A stretch of 64,000 bases of DNA from Calycina herbarum. Its lineage: Eukaryota; Ascomycota; Leotiomycetes; Helotiales; Pezizellaceae. Below, piece by piece: positions 34,025 to 48,100 of the stretch. The stretch is taken from positions 806,001 through 870,000 of the forward strand of contig LLEY01000004.1 of assembly GCA_001414485.1 (NCBI GenBank), written 5' to 3'. Below the pieces are notes generated by a model. That model was not told the DNA's origin and did not search any database. It worked only from the letters and a program-made list of their open reading frames with translations. Every line of letters begins with the position of its first letter. The stretch's first letter is position 1. The position numbers and the translations under genes are program-made.

Positions 34025-35724
34025 ATGATCCCACCAGCTTCTCGGTCCCTCCATCTCCAAACTCCATATATACCAGTTCAAATGCCAATGATGGCATACG
34101 TCAAACGAGAAGCTCCAGAATTGGACAGCGCTGCACCAAGGAAACGCTTCAAACCGGCGGCTGAGGTCGAAGATACGCATGTTACGGAATTGCACGAATT
34201 GATTCTGCAAGAGGGGCTTTTATTGAGTGAGTGCTCTAATATCCCGATTCTGATTCTGCTGCAGCAGTACGAAGGGTGTTCGTGGTGGTTATGTCTTTGC
34301 ACATTACTTAAACTACGATATTCTTGGAGATCTTCTGGCACAATCGCAGTTCTAACTTCTAAGTAGAATTACCCCCGGCAGCTAGAATCCGAATCGCTGA
34401 ACATCCAAACGCCGCGGCGACCTACGGAAAACAACTCCACGAGCGAATCATCATACAAACGAACATACAATTATTTTGAGCCCTCGCTGCAAGGTTCAAT
34501 TAACGGATATATGGCTGAATTAGTGGCATTGTCTCAGTTCTCCGATGGTGCTCGTTGGGTTTGCGGCCTCTCGCTGAATTTAAGTGTATTGGTGTACAGA
34601 TCGATGGAGGATTATGGGCAAGTTCTGGATGGACAGTCAGATTCTTTGCTCGTTTCCATGCTGTTACAACTTGGACCTCGGGGTCTGGAGCAACGTTTGG
34701 ACATACATGGCACTGAGACACTGAGCATGGGCTTATTGGCTCTAGAGCAGCGCGGAAAGGACTTCGCCAAACAACGAACATATAACTATTACCCCAAAAC
34801 AATTGGACTTGTACGAACCTGGCGTAATCCACCAGGTTATCACCAGAAAGAGCACGATTCCCTGAAACAAAAAATTACGACTCTGAACGCAAATGCCGAA
34901 AAGGAATTACAAAGGCCAATTGACCCAAAAAGAAGACACAGCCACCGTTCGACAGTGTATGAAATCTGGAGGGAGGACTCAAACTTGCATTCGAGCTCAT
35001 CCAACTCCTAGGCAGACAATCATTTTTCTACTGTGATACCAAGAAATTTCCCGATTATGTCAATCGAGTAGTCGATGATTCCGCCGATGAATTGCTAGTG
35101 GAATTAGCGAAAAGAATTAAGGCGGAGGACCCAGCATTCAATCCAAGCAAAGAGGTGGAAATGCTCCGAAGTCAAATCGAATATCTCTCCGAACTCAAAA
35201 TCAAGTCTTACTTCCCCAAGTCCTTCGAACTCCTCAAAGGTTATGCCCCAGAGCTTGCGAAACAATATGCTCTCGAAGAGTCCGAGGAAATCACGAAAAA
35301 GATACAGAGGACGAAAGCAGCAGTGGAAAAGAGATACGCCCAATGTAAATACGATTCCAAAATTCCTCCTGCGGATTGGTTGAGTAAAGCTATGGTGGAC
35401 ATCATTCCTGACATCAAAACGATGGGCGGTAAACCATATGGGGCATTCCTTGCTGGCAAACTTCTTCTCGATTTGGGGGAGAGCTCGTTCGTGCCCATGG
35501 TTGATAAAAACGGGAAACCAAGCAACTATGGAAAAAGAGAATCGGATGCCCTCGCTGATGAAACTCTAACAGCTTTGATATCTGCTGCGAATGCTAATCA
35601 CGAGCTACATTGGGAAACGAGAAGGAGGATGTGGTGTGAGAGAATTGCCAATGCGAGGGCGCAGTTGAGTGAAATGGGTGTGCAAGGTTACTTTGAGAAA
35701 TCTGAGCGTTTACTCAAGTTATAA
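34025..35724 (+). pseudogene. Hypothetical protein gene, interrupted by clustered stops
   Basis: A first exon (34025-34226, ATG at 34025) contains a basic patch KREAPELDSAAPRKRFKPA and joins over a 140-bp intron to a segment at 34367 reading LPPAARIRIAEHPNAAATYG. That frame then meets TGA 34477, TAA 34501 and TGA 34516 within 14 codons. A second long frame (34963-35724, about 250 codons) is Lys/Glu-rich, helical and ends FEKSERLLKL; it joins an upstream QCMKSGG segment only through a shift of one base near 34971. The pieces look like one decayed nuclear or cytosolic protein of about 500 residues, family not recognised. Possible introns in 34480-34960 could not be resolved, so part of this may still be translated. 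Confidence 0.4.
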
Positions 35725-37546
35725 AACAAACCACCCAACGCATGAAATAGAAATAAGAGAAATGAACAACATTTGTGTACGTTCGCTGTAGCCGCCCTCA
35801 CAAAATGACAAGCGGCTGACTCGATGAGATATGCTTCTTCCAATTTCTTGTGAGATTACATGCAAAAAATTGCACCCCCTTTTCATCTTGCCCTCGCTTA
35901 GCACGCGTGGCAACCTACCGCCAGTTTGATTGTTGGCAAGGCTACCACATGTAAGCGCTTTATTCAGAAACTATTGTTCTTTCTTCCTCTGAACACAAGC
36001 ATAAAAGACAAATTACTCATGCCAACTTTACCAGAAGTGATATCCAAAGCCGTCGCTTACAACGTACCCAACGCCTATTTCCACTCACACCTCAAGCATT
36101 CTTTCTTACGCATCGACCATCTGCGTGATAGTGGACAAAGAAGAGAGAACACCCAACATAATGGATCGTGAATCTTGACTTCCCACACGAGCCTTTTCTC
36201 CCGTCCGCTTCCAACACCTGAAATCTCATCCTCGAGCACCTCAGTAGCCAAGCTCCTTTATTCAAGGCAAGGACCCACCCAGATTCATATCAATATAACC
36301 AGCGATAAGCTACTTAGACCAGGACCACCTGTGCCCAAGGCAAGGAAGGAAACGCATAAATAACAGGAAAACGAAGACGCAGAAAGAGAGTGGGAGAGGG
36401 AGGAAGAGAACACTTAGCTTCGCCCCCCCTCCAAATCGAATGAAAGCTCTGAACAATATGAAAATTTGAGATTAAAAAACGAATACTGATTGAGCATCAT
36501 TCTTTTCAAGTCATTTCATATATATATGTAGATAAATAATGTATACCAACAAAAAGATCCATCCCCTTCTGTCTGATCCCACATCAACAGACAGCGGAGA
36601 GGATAAACCACAAAAGAAACTCATAAAACAACCACAATCCCACCCCAACCCTATTTCATCTGCAGCTCTATTGACAGCCCAAAAATATCCATGCGAGCGC
36701 AAGCTCAAATGAAGCAAACCACGCAAGTCCTACTTTTGATGCATGCAAAAAATAGAGAAGACCCAGACAGCAAGCAGAAGTAATAAGCTTTTTGATTTTC
36801 TCTCATAAAGTCGTTGGAGTTACATAAGAGAAAGAAAAAAGTTTGTCAAGAAGAACTGTGTAAGCCAAACCAAAAGCCCCCAATTTCCCCCCATGTGTAA
36901 AATAAGGTGTGAAGGTTTTCTTACAGCCGACCAGCCAGAAAGAAGAAAAATCGTTATCATCGTCGCTAGTCCAAAGCTAGCCACACACACGCTCCACTCT
37001 CTTGAGACAAAAGAAAGGGAAGAGCTAAGGAAGAAAAAGGAAAAATTCAGATCAAATGTTCTTGACAGAAGATCATCAAAGGCCATTAATCTTTTAAAAA
37101 GCCCCATAATTATCGTCCATCGCGCCTAGATTCATAAGCAGGCGTTTTTCCCCCTTTTTCCGCACAAAAAGAAAACCTAGGATTTGCTTGCTGCATGTAT
37201 CATCTTGGGGGTCGTCTCGTTTGATTATAACCCTCCCATTTGCCACGTTGCCCCATTGCAAAGCGTAAATTCATCAACCATATGTATAACCATACGGAGT
37301 TCTTTAAAAATTCAATGTCGTAACTCGTCCGTCATTCGAAAGCGGAACAAATGTGCCCAATATGTGTTTTCGGCCGATACAAGAACAGGTGTTGAGTCGA
37401 AGGAAATTTTTGTCTAATGAGTGTGATTGGAGGTTGGAAATCTGTTCGAAGGCCATTGGCCACGCACGGGTGGATTGGAGGAATATGATTATGATGGCCA
37501 AGTTTCCATAAGGTGTATAGCTTTCTGATCAAGGACCGAGAAAGGG
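35725..37546. other. Intergenic stretch, includes stuA 3' region
   Basis: No gene supported. It holds the ends of the upstream locus and of stuA, which converges on it. The final kilobase is AT-rich and likely part of the stuA 3' untranslated region. Confidence 0.35.
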
Positions 37547-40088
37547 TTACCGCCGTCTTTGGGTGATGATGGATCGAGACCGGTTCAGAGGTGCAGTTGT
37601 ATCATAAGTTGGTCCAGACACCGATCCTTCACGGATAGTCTTACGTCTTTTCAGATCGTTGACGTCTCCGCCGGGACCTCGACTTGATGGTCGTCCTTCA
37701 TCATCATCATCTCGCCCACGTTTATTAGTCGCAGGCGCTCCGTTCATGATGGGCTGCTGCGCAGCATAGCCATTGGGAATTGAATTACCCAAATCCGCCT
37801 GGGAGCCATACACATTACCACCAGTGCTTCCGTTTGCTGTTCCACGCTCACTGCTAATTACATTATACAAATTACTGGAAGGGGGTTGCTGTGCAACCCG
37901 TGGAGGGGTTTGGTACCCACCCGGTTGCTGTTGTTGTTGGGGGTAATATGGCTGGGGCGCGGATGCCGTTCTTGGTGTGGCACGACCAGATGCCGGGTGA
38001 TTGGGCGATCCGGTCATCTCAGGAGAAAGATGAGGATGCTCGCCAGGCAATGGCCCAACTGGAGGACCATTGGTGTAATTGTATGAAGCACGAGCCGCAT
38101 CATAGTTGTTGGACTGATCATGGGTATACTCTGCTTCATGTTCAGCCTCTTCCTCACCTTGGCTATGGCCAACTGGTTGCTGACTCTGGGAGTGGTGAAG
38201 CATCCCATTAGACTCCTTGGCTTCATGATGCTCCGGCTCTGATCCAGGCGCTCTCGCTAATGGAGGACCCATTTCACTTTTGATGTAGCTGTTGGATTGC
38301 GGATAGCGAGGCATATTTTGCTGGCCATTGGTGGGTTGGGGGTATACACTCTGTTGTGGGGGAGGCCCTGAATACATCTGTCTTGAGGCATCATATGGTT
38401 GAGATCCTTGTTGTTGATATTGCTGCATGCTCTGTATTGAAGTTCCAGGAGGCGTCGTTGCTGGAGTTGTTGGCATTGAGCGAGTATTGCTCAACCCTGT
38501 ATCAATCTGCAGAGGATTTGCACCTTGGGCGCTGGGCAACCCACTTTGGGTTCCCCATTGGAAGTTTCCATCTGAGCTTCCCATGTTACCCATCACACTG
38601 GAAGCACTGGTTGGCGGCGTTGGGAATGTGTGTGCTCGGTCCAAGCCAGGGCGGCCAACACTGCTAGGGTGTGGCGCAAGGGAATGTTGTGGTCCAGGAG
38701 GGAGATGGCCACCAACGGAATTGTTCATTGAATGGTGATGATGTTGGTGCAAAGATGGAAGACCCGGGGCCTGCGAGTTCCTCACTTGGCTCTGCTCTTG
38801 TTTCCGGCGCTCAGCTGCGGCCATGACGGCATTTGTGCGAGTTTGGTTTGTGGGATGGTATAAAAGTGCCCCAATGTTGTGAACAAACAGAGGATATAAT
38901 AATTCAGTGATTTTCTCCTTGTTTGCAAAGTCCAATGCACGCTCAAAAGGAATCCTGTGACACAATTAGCTCATTGCAACCTTTAGGAAAATCCTCCAGT
39001 TCTTACCAAACACCCTTTAAGTGCATTGGTCCAATCTTCACCACATGTCTCAATTTCTCGCTCTTTAGGATACCGTCTCTTCGTCCTCGAGTCATCCCAG
39101 CCACATTCAAAAGCTTGGTCCCATTTATCATATGATTATCTGCAAAGTACTTGGTCAGCTATGTTTCACTTCGACCTGAAACATTTTGATATTTACCTTC
39201 ACGTCTTGCAACGCAAACTCCTTTTGCTTCGACTTGGAAGCACAGACTGCCTTCATCTTCCCACAATGTCGCCGTCACTCGTGGCTTCATTCCTGGAGGC
39301 GCAACTTGACCAGTGGTGTCAAAACCTTGTTGTGATGCGTAACCACCTTGACCAGGCATAACTGGCTGACCCGAGGACATGGCCGGAAGTGGTAACACAT
39401 TTCCCTGGCCCATTGAACCCGGAACTTGGTGACCTGCAGATTGGGGAGATGTCAATCCATTCGAATATCCCCCATATTGATTGTATGGGCCCGGTGCAGG
39501 TTGCGAATATTGCGCTGGGCCTGGCTGTAGCAATGGTGGCTGCTGGTGTTGCTGTGGATAATGACCCATACCGCCGGATGTGACCGTTTGCGGCGCAGGC
39601 GGTTGACCAGTTGAGATGTGTGATGGATAGTACATATCCTGGGGACCGTGATTCATGGTGGAGTTATACTCTTGGCTGTATGGATAGGCAGTGCCAGAGG
39701 GAGACGTATTGTTGTAATTTGTCTGCGATAATGATGGGGGAAGACCGGTATTGGATGGGATGGTTGGAGAGGGGGTTTTGGGCCCGTTCGAGGACGAGGC
39801 AGTAGTGTAAGAAGAGTGCGAGCTCCCGTTTAAAATGGAAGAAGATCCAAGTGAACTCAGAGAGCCGACCCGGGGTGACGAGGTACCCGAGGAGTACGCC
39901 TGTTGCGGCTGGGGCAAAGGCAGCGAGGGCAACCTATCATTCACATACAATGGTCGTTGCGCAGCGTGATGATTGTAATATGGCACGTCAGAGGGTCCCC
40001 GGGTTTGCACTGAAGAGATCGATGGGAGATCCAGCTTTTCGGTTTGATTGATCAAGTCCGAGATGGACAATGAGGGGGAAAACTTCAC
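37547..40088 (-). CDS. stuA: APSES transcription factor StuA
   Basis: Exons 39197-40088, 39007-39139 and 37547-38954 (minus). The APSES DNA-binding domain spans the introns: [18 protein letters not shown], the exon 2 core ([31 protein letters not shown]) and [20 protein letters not shown] Gln/Pro/Ser-rich tail ends in a basic KRGRDDDD...[12 protein letters not shown] segment, as in StuA proteins. StuA controls conidiophore and cell-pattern development and some secondary metabolism. Two starts are possible. The open frame begins at 40088 (810 residues), but orthologues start like the internal [12 protein letters not shown] (39656, 666 residues). The first 144 residues are Ser/Pro-rich with a helical [14 protein letters not shown] start. 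Which is used cannot be settled here. Confidence 0.93.
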
Positions 40089-40790
40089 GAGAATCTCGCA
40101 AGCTTAAAGTCAAGGCTTTGGTGGTGAAGGCCGAAGAGAATTGGTGGTTGAGCAATTGCGCGAGGAGCGTCCTGTTGACCGTGTTTCGTTCAAGAAAATA
40201 TGTCAAGAAAAATATGCGGCGAGGGCTCGGAATGATCAGGCGCGTGGGCGTTGATCGTGAGGCGTTTTTATCGTGCTAGACAGAAATGATGCATACAACG
40301 CAGAAACGATGATTTCGTAAAACCTCCAACTTGAAAAGCAGACGTTTAACTCGTAGCAGTCGTTATGAAAAAGAAGATCGCCGAAAAGAAAGACCGTCGA
40401 TGCAATTGAAGCTGCGATTGAAGCTCCACAACAGGATAGAGACTGGTTACGCGAAGCTGCAGGTATGCTTGTGCTGGCTTGGGAGTCGCTTCGAGAAGTT
40501 TGACCTGGACTACTTGTTTGGATCGAGGATACGAAGGTCGTAGGAAATCGTTGAGCTCGTCAAGATGCGTCGTCGGCAGTGAAGTCGAAGGCTGGCAAAG
40601 AGAAGAGAGGAGAGGCTGGGGAAGCTTTTGGCGTGAAGAGGAAGCAAGGCGTCGGTAGGTGCAGTTGAGCGGTGCAGTTCCAGTTCCAGAGCCAGTTTTT
40701 GGGTGGGGAGGCGGAGGAAGAGGAGAGGTAGTGTGTGGTGGTGTTGAGCAGAAAGCAGGTGGGTGGGTAGAGAGAGGGAGGTGTGGGTGT

Positions 40791-40814
40791 GGGTATGGGT
40801 ATGGGTATGGGTAT
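40791..40814. repeat. Hexamer microsatellite (GGGTAT)4
   Basis: Four exact units, within a longer G/T-rich tract running from about 40755 to 40890. Confidence 0.85.
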
Positions 40815-41481
40815 GGTGGGTAGGGTGGGTAAGACCGTCGACCGTCAATCGTATGTATGTGGGTAGGTAGGTGGGTAGGCTGGTCGCTAGCAAGGTAGAG
40901 GGTAGAGCCAGAGAGGAGACGGTACGGAGGTGGTAGGTAGGGAGGTCGGTCGGTTCTCGTTTGAAGAATGGGGAAGAAAGATTGCTGCCACCTTAATGCA
41001 GGTACTGGTACCGGTCAGCGCGGCAGCAGAAAGAAGAGAGGGAAGGGCAGCAGTAGAGGATCCAATGCGGAGATGGCGAGGGCGAAGAGAGACCAGCAAG
41101 AGGGAAAGGATAAGGAGTTTCAACGTACAAAAATCTGCAGACCAACAACCTTCCTACCAAGGAAAAATAGAGAGGTCGGGGGAGGGAGGGAGTGGAGGGT
41201 TGCGAGGAGGTGGATCGCGAGGGGCGGCGCGGAAGAGGGAAGGGAAGGTAGAGAGAGGTCCAGTTCCTCTTGCAGAGGGAGGGGAGGGGAAAGAGAGGAG
41301 AGGTTGGGAAAAGCGCGGCGTGTCGGTAGACAGATCAGCCCATGAGCAGGGGTGTGGGCCGAGTGACGCTAACGACTAGCGAGAAATTTGAGGGAACCTT
41401 GGAGGCCGGGGGGTAGGAGAAAGCAACGGGAGAAGGCTGGACGGTGGAGCTGGACGTCCGATAGACGCTGCGCCGAAGCTA

Positions 41482-41514
41482 CTAATCCTGCTAATCCTGC
41501 TAATCCTGCTAATC
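41482..41514. repeat. Nonamer repeat (CTAATCCTG)3 plus CTAATC
   Basis: Three exact units and a partial fourth. Confidence 0.9.
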
Positions 41515-42128
41515 GATTAGGTAGACAACGATAGCAGGCACTAGGACGACGACAGGGGGAAAAGGAAGAAAATAACAAGTGAAGGCTGGATGGGTTAATT
41601 AATCACTTGTTGGGGGAGTTGAAAACGGCATTCAACAGAGGTGACATCTCCATTACCAATCTGGATCGAGAAGCAGGGTTAAAGGTGAGTGAAGATAGAG
41701 CTCTATTTAAAGATTGGAGTTGTTACCCAATTCGTCTAGCTATTCACAATCCGGGAAAACAGGCACTTTATGTCTGATTTTATTGCTCATCTAGTTCATT
41801 GAGATAACCAATTGATACTCGTATCATTTCTAATTAAAACAAGCGCTCTCCGAGGCAAACTCTTCTGTGTGAGTCTGTACCAGATTCCTCGTGGGCAGCT
41901 GGTTGGTGCTTGAGCTTGTGCAAGGGCGGGGAAGGGGGCGCTCGTTCCAGAGGTAGCCCCCGTAACTTGCACAAAGCACAGAGGCTGAGCGCTGAGGGGT
42001 TAACAACTTACAGTGGTCATAGTGCTGGAGAAGCCTGTGTCTACGCCTGCTCCCTACCGCAATGATTTGAATCAGGTTCACTGTCAGGCGCAGTTCGTTT
42101 ACATTGAGTCCCAAAACAGCATCATCAT

Positions 42129-42160
42129 AGAAGCAGAGAAGCAGAGAAGCAGAGAAGCAG
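42129..42160. repeat. Octamer repeat (AGAAGCAG)4
   Basis: Four exact units followed by a degraded fifth (AGAAGCGA). Confidence 0.9.
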
Positions 42161-45100
42161 AGAAGCGAGAGAAATAGAAGCAACGGAGAAGCTGCATCGA
42201 AACAGCAGCAACAAATCCAGAGGCGCTGTTCCGTAAGCATTGGGAGCAAACAGTGGTCTGTGTCAAGGTGCTAAACAAACACGCTGAAAATGGAGTTCAC
42301 AACAGTTCAGAGCCCTCGAGGTAACATTCTGGGGACCTTATCGCCATGGACTTTTCTATCTGGGCTCTCAGACGCTGGGCAGTGGAAATGGAAAACTAAA
42401 TGGCAGATGGCAGGGAATCCCCAACTCCCTCCATTATCTATCATGTCTTCGGCGTGGGTATAGCACAATAAAAGCTTCACGACCACAAGGTTTGTCTCTA
42501 GTTCGCCAAGCTCGCTCCCACGCCGATTTTCCGAGGTCCACTTGGAGCCTTGACATGGACACACCATCCATATGCAACGAGACAGGCCAGCACTCGCGCC
42601 AATTCTTGCCCCTTGTCTGCGCTAGCATCTCCCTGTGCTCCAGGGTTAAACGAACTGCTTGCACTGGATCACCATGAAAACAGCTGGGGCAGGCCAGACC
42701 AGCAGGGGAATGCGACAGGGAAGCCAGCACGTCGTAGTGAAAAAGAATCCGATTCTGGATGGTCCGGCCGGAAAGAGGGAAAGAGGGTCGTGAAGTCCGA
42801 GAAGAGATTCGAGAGAAAAAGAGTTGGCCGGGTGTTTTGAAACTCGGAGGATCGTGGGAGGGGGAAACAGAGGAGAAGATGATGAAAGTAAATCATGAGA
42901 GAAACCCCGTACCAAGCCTACAGGCCGAGGTCCCCTCGCTTGAACATCTGCTCTTTTCCGGCAATCAATGGCGATGGCGAGGTCTCTGTCTAGGGCAGGT
43001 GGTTGTGGTTGTGGTCGCCAGCGAAGAGGATCAACTGCGGCACAGTAGGCCTGCGAAGTCTTGTCTTGATAACGGCCTATCAGTAAACACCAGGTACAGG
43101 ACTGAACTGTCTTTATGTCCGGCTTGACGCTATGGGTTACCGTGACTCTGGCCGTGGGAATCCGACGGTGAGAAGAACCTTCGATCTTAAAGCAGCCGGA
43201 GGTTTAGTGGTGCCCGCGCTGTTGTTGTTGTTGCTGGCGCCTTCACTCCAAGCAAGCAAGCTCACCACTCACCACACCAGACCACGGTCCACGCTTCGGT
43301 GAAATATCCACTCTCAACTTCCCAACATTAATCATCGAGTCTCGGAGTCTCCAGCAAAAGAGCGGCTTGAAGGCTGAAAGTTGAACTCGTGTGAAAGGCG
43401 CTAAAAGAGAGCCAAGGGCACGTCACCCTCCTGTTCCTTGACAACAAACCACAATCCCACCTCGTGAGACGCCAAACTTGGACTGCTCCGGTCGAAGGAA
43501 ACGGGAGTTTTTCAAGTCACCTTGATCAATGAAACCGTTGGCTCTGCTCTGATCTAAGTGGTGACTTGTGGTCTAAAAATTCTGTTGTGTTTCTGTCACC
43601 GAGTCCGTCTGAAACTTCTGGCAGCCCCGCGTGGGGGAAACACCAAGGAATCACTGACCTTGGAGATCTGCTTAGTACAGGACCTGCACGTGCAATGTGC
43701 GGCGCTTTGGCTACGCCATGGTCTACATTTTTGTCCGTGGACCGTGAATCTGGATGATATAGAGCTTGGACGAGAGTGTCAAGCGTGGGCCACCTGCAAG
43801 CACTTCAAGCACTGGCCATGGACTGGGGCTCTTGGACTCTTGAGGGACGCCTGCAAAGAGGCAACGAAGCCTGCAGATGCGTTCTAGCCAGCGCGGATCC
43901 GAGCTCTATCAAGCTTGGCGTCGATTGCGATTGCGAACTGATATCGGGAGAGAGATTCACTTACATATCCATCATCAGGATCCGATTTCCTCTCTTTTCA
44001 AACATTGCCTTGGTATGCGGTTCGGTGATTGAGCACCACGTTGGTTGTGGTGAACAGCTTTACACAGTCACCCGTTGGGTCGAGGGAAATCACCACTCTC
44101 TACCCCCAACATCGCTGTACTACATCCTGTAACCCCCCGGCAATCTTGAATCTTCAACGTTTCGTCGGCACTGGACGATTCCACGGCAACTCAAGTACTG
44201 AAAATATCCGGCAGACCCATCGTCCCGTCATGTGTGGTGATCAGACGGTTGTCGTCGAATTGGACGTGCCATACTACCCAACTACTCTATCGATAAATGC
44301 TCTGTCGTCAAAAATTGTCCTTGGGTTGTATGCGTTTCCCATACCAAAATGCTAGGGCGGAAGTGAGAGGAAACGCCCCGTGTGCTTGCTGCAGCGCAGC
44401 GCAATGCAGATGCAACAGAGCTGCAGTAACTACGGAGCGATCAAGCCTGAAATGAGGGAACGCACAGAGCACAGTCGGACAATAGCTGTCAATAGCGGAG
44501 AGAAATTCTCCGATTGACTTCATCTTGCCGCACTGTGCAGGAAGAGTGGTATGCGGTCTAGATGAAGCTTTGGTTGACAAAACCCGGAGTGCAGGATCCA
44601 AAAATTGGTTGCAAGCAACAATTATTGGGATGTAGAGGAAGTGCAGTTGGTGAGGCACTCAGGCTTGAGCGGAAAGGCAGCCAGGCTGAACAGACATATG
44701 TCATGCCGGTCTCGTTCTCGTTGGGAGTGGTTCATGGGGACAAGAGGCGTTCTTCGAAACCTAGTTGGAAATCGTCCAGCATCTAACTAAAACAATAACT
44801 TCTTCATAAGGTAGCACTTCGTACTCGCCAATTGATTTCAACTTCCAGCTCTCTTTCGACCTCAATTAAAATTCGATTAATTTTGGTTCTCCCGTTCGTG
44901 GACTGACTGGTTTATCAAAAACTTGCAAGTCCTCATTGGCTCTTCAAAACTCTGACAGGCTTCGTGCTTTGCAGGCATCATACTTCATGCAAATGTGGGT
45001 GAATGCAGGGCTCCGTCTAAAGGGCATGGACTATTTTTGCTCCAAGTTCCAACATTGGCATCGTTTGATTCAGCCATGGAGGGAAGATACATGCCTTTGC

Positions 45101-48100
45101 AGAGAAGGCAGATGGAAGTTTTGTTGATGGAATGGTTGTATTGATAGCTTCATGGCAAAATGTAAGAAATATCTGCTTTCTGAAAGCGATTGTCTATAGA
45201 CAGGGAGTGAATTTGTGTAACTCCCAAATCGGCATTTCTTGAGAGAACTTGAACGAGAAATCGGACATCCTCGTTATTGCTGAGGTCAGATGAAATAGTG
45301 TATCAGCCAATAAGATGACACCTTGCACAAATTCCCGGAAAATGAAGTATCCCAAGGATTGATTTGATTGATTCCAGCTCGTGGTCTCGAGGAACAGCGT
45401 GTTACGACCAGAAATTGCTTATTCGTGGAAGCATTGGACTGGTCTCATGAAATCCAATATCTCCCAATTTGAAGCATCTCAAACGCTGGTCAATATCCCT
45501 TGATCTCCTTTGATTCAGAATCTCGAGGACTACCTATCACCTCGTTCCACCAAATATGAAAATCTCAATGTCACACATCCCTTGTTTAAAACTGCCGACG
45601 AAATCAACGCCATTCACTTCGCCACAAAGCAAGGAACAGATAACACAACATTTCTGGATCCAGTGTACGGGGAGTGTCTTACACCAACGAGCCTCATGTC
45701 TATCGAATGTTGACAAGTTGTTGAGTGATGTATCCCCGTGACTCTGAAGGAGCAAATTAAAGCTGTATGAAGTGACGGCAAAGGAGTCCTGAGTCCTGAT
45801 TGGTAGATTTGAGCTCTCTCTCCACTAAAGCTCGTGATCCCAGATCCGATCTCAGTGGCATGTCATCTGCGAGTAAAAATGTTACTCGGAACTTCCAGCT
45901 GTTGATCCGGTCTGCAAAAAAATCCTAATGACACCACCTGGGGCGTCTCCATCAAAGACATGTTGACCACGAGTCAAGCTGTCTTACAGCATCTGGAGGA
46001 CCATTGGTAATAAATGACCCACGTATGTTTGCAAGCTCAAGCTCACCGCTTCAAACCCCTGGGACGGGCCACCGTAGTTTCCTGTCCTTTTTCCCACTCC
46101 CGGCAGCGTCCCTGCAGCTCCTCCAGAGACATGTGGCCCTGCCTGTGCGCCAGAGCACGCACTTGCATTTGCATATGCAGTGCAGCGGCTACGCGCAGCA
46201 GGCAGAGCCAATTATCGGGGCGTGCGGAGCCAGGATACCTTGTTCGAGGAGGGGCTAGGGTAAGAGCTTCTTAGCCTGTTTCATGCGCTTATCAAGGACG
46301 GCCTAAAGCAAGCGAGAGGTGGGAGAATCAAAGAGGTGAGAACATCCCCGATCCTGTGCGACGTGCTAGCTGTTCCGGGCGCGAATTTGGAGAGGGGAGC
46401 TAGACAACCGTAACATTTTTCGAACTGTGCAACATGGAACCACGATGATGTTGACTTGCGTGCTGGACTGGTTGGATAAACATCTTGCGAATCGCACATC
46501 TCTGTCCTATCAGCTTATCAGAGGCTCAGAAGAGCCTTGCTGCCAGTGTCGATCAAGGCCATGTTCGCGGGCTCCTCCAGCGGGATACCCCAATCAACCA
46601 TGACCACGTCGACAAGCGAGCAAGTCCTCAGCACACCCCGCTACCGAGACTGGTGGAGGTGTGGTGGAGAAATGCCAGCGGACGCTTGGTGGATGGCGTC
46701 TAGGATGTTGATTGAGAGGAGGGGAGAGGCGAGAGGCGAGCAGAGTTTAGCCTGTAGGCGCCAAGCTTTTTATAAACGCAGTGCAGCAGCTAGAAGCTGT
46801 CCCACAGAGTCCACCAAGCCACCACCAGGAATTGGCCACACCACATTCGCTCCACTTCTGACCTCTCACCACCCTCGCCTACAAAAAACTGGTAGCCTCG
46901 CATGTTCTTGCATCTCATGGCCGAACACACCCGGTGGACAGCGGATTACGACATGCTGCTGAGGGGAGGCTGGGCTGGCTGTCTGGAAATGAAGTTTGAA
47001 CAGTCCCTCCGATCTGGCACCGCAACCTGCCCCTGCTCCAAATGCTCTCAGGAAAATGAAGACGTGATCTGGATGCTCACTACGATCTGACATCTGATGG
47101 ACTCGACCAATTGATCATAGCGGATGTGCCGGGCGAGGATTGACAACCGTACGAAGCACTCCGTAGGGCGGATCAAAAGTAAATCGTGAGATGCAACAAC
47201 GCGGATAACGGTCCGTCTCTTGCAACCAGGATGATGCACATCCTGCACTGGTTGATTTCCTTGACATGGTGGCGTCCTTCCTACAGAGCCAATCACACTG
47301 CCCTGCTTTACCCCTCCCTAAACGCACGACATCGCGACGTCGACGTTCCCGGCCTCAGCGGTTTTGGTTTTGCAGCGACCGACAGCCTTCTCTAGTTCTC
47401 TGTCTCTCATTTCTGACAATCAAACTCCGTAGTATGGGGCAGCATCAATAGCTACCAGCCAGTTTAACGGCGCCATCGCGTGTCGAACACTGCAGAAAGC
47501 GTTCCGGGCAACCAACAATGAACGCCTTCGCCGTGGCCGGGCCATTCAGCGATCGCGTTTAATCTCTATTCCCGTAACCAACCCGTTTTCCGAATGGTGG
47601 CTGATTTTTGAGGTCGATTTTTTCCTTAGCGTTCCTTCACCGCCGTTCGCTCACAATAATCCGTCTTCCCTAATTCGTCCTTCTTCCGCGGCGAGAACCC
47701 CCAAAGCTTCGACCAGTGAGGGGCAGACCCCGTCACTCGTCAGACGGCACAAGACTTGGATCGAAAAGAATAATCAACATCCACAAGCATACACTAAGCC
47801 ATTTCTGGGACCCGTTCATTCAACAATAAACTCTGCCGAATATTAGGTAATTCCGTCTTTCTGATTTCGTACTTTACGGAGTATCCTTTACTGCAAGCCT
47901 TTCCTCCCAGGAGGCCATATCGGTATCGGTATGTGTTGGAGCCGGGCGCTGAAGGATTCGACAAACTTTGACCATCGAAAACGTGTGTGCTGCAGCCCTT
48001 TCTAATTCTTTTCACCTCTTCCATGCAGGTCGGATATAGCCTCAATCCTTCCCCATATTACCACACCTTCCCCATGCCTCTGAGGAGCGTAATCCTGAAC

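Noticed and set aside
34511..35011. 166-residue plus-strand frame between the two parts of the damaged hypothetical gene
   Set aside because: Overlaps segments that read as protein-like in another frame, an opposing frame is also open over the same bases, and no domain supports either.
40510..40893. Thr/His-rich minus-strand protein upstream of stuA
   Set aside because: Caused by the GGGTGT/GGGTAT microsatellite.
43558..43887. 109-residue frame in the region upstream of stuA
   Set aside because: No domain, no splice partner and competing frames of similar length; typical for G+C-rich non-coding DNA.
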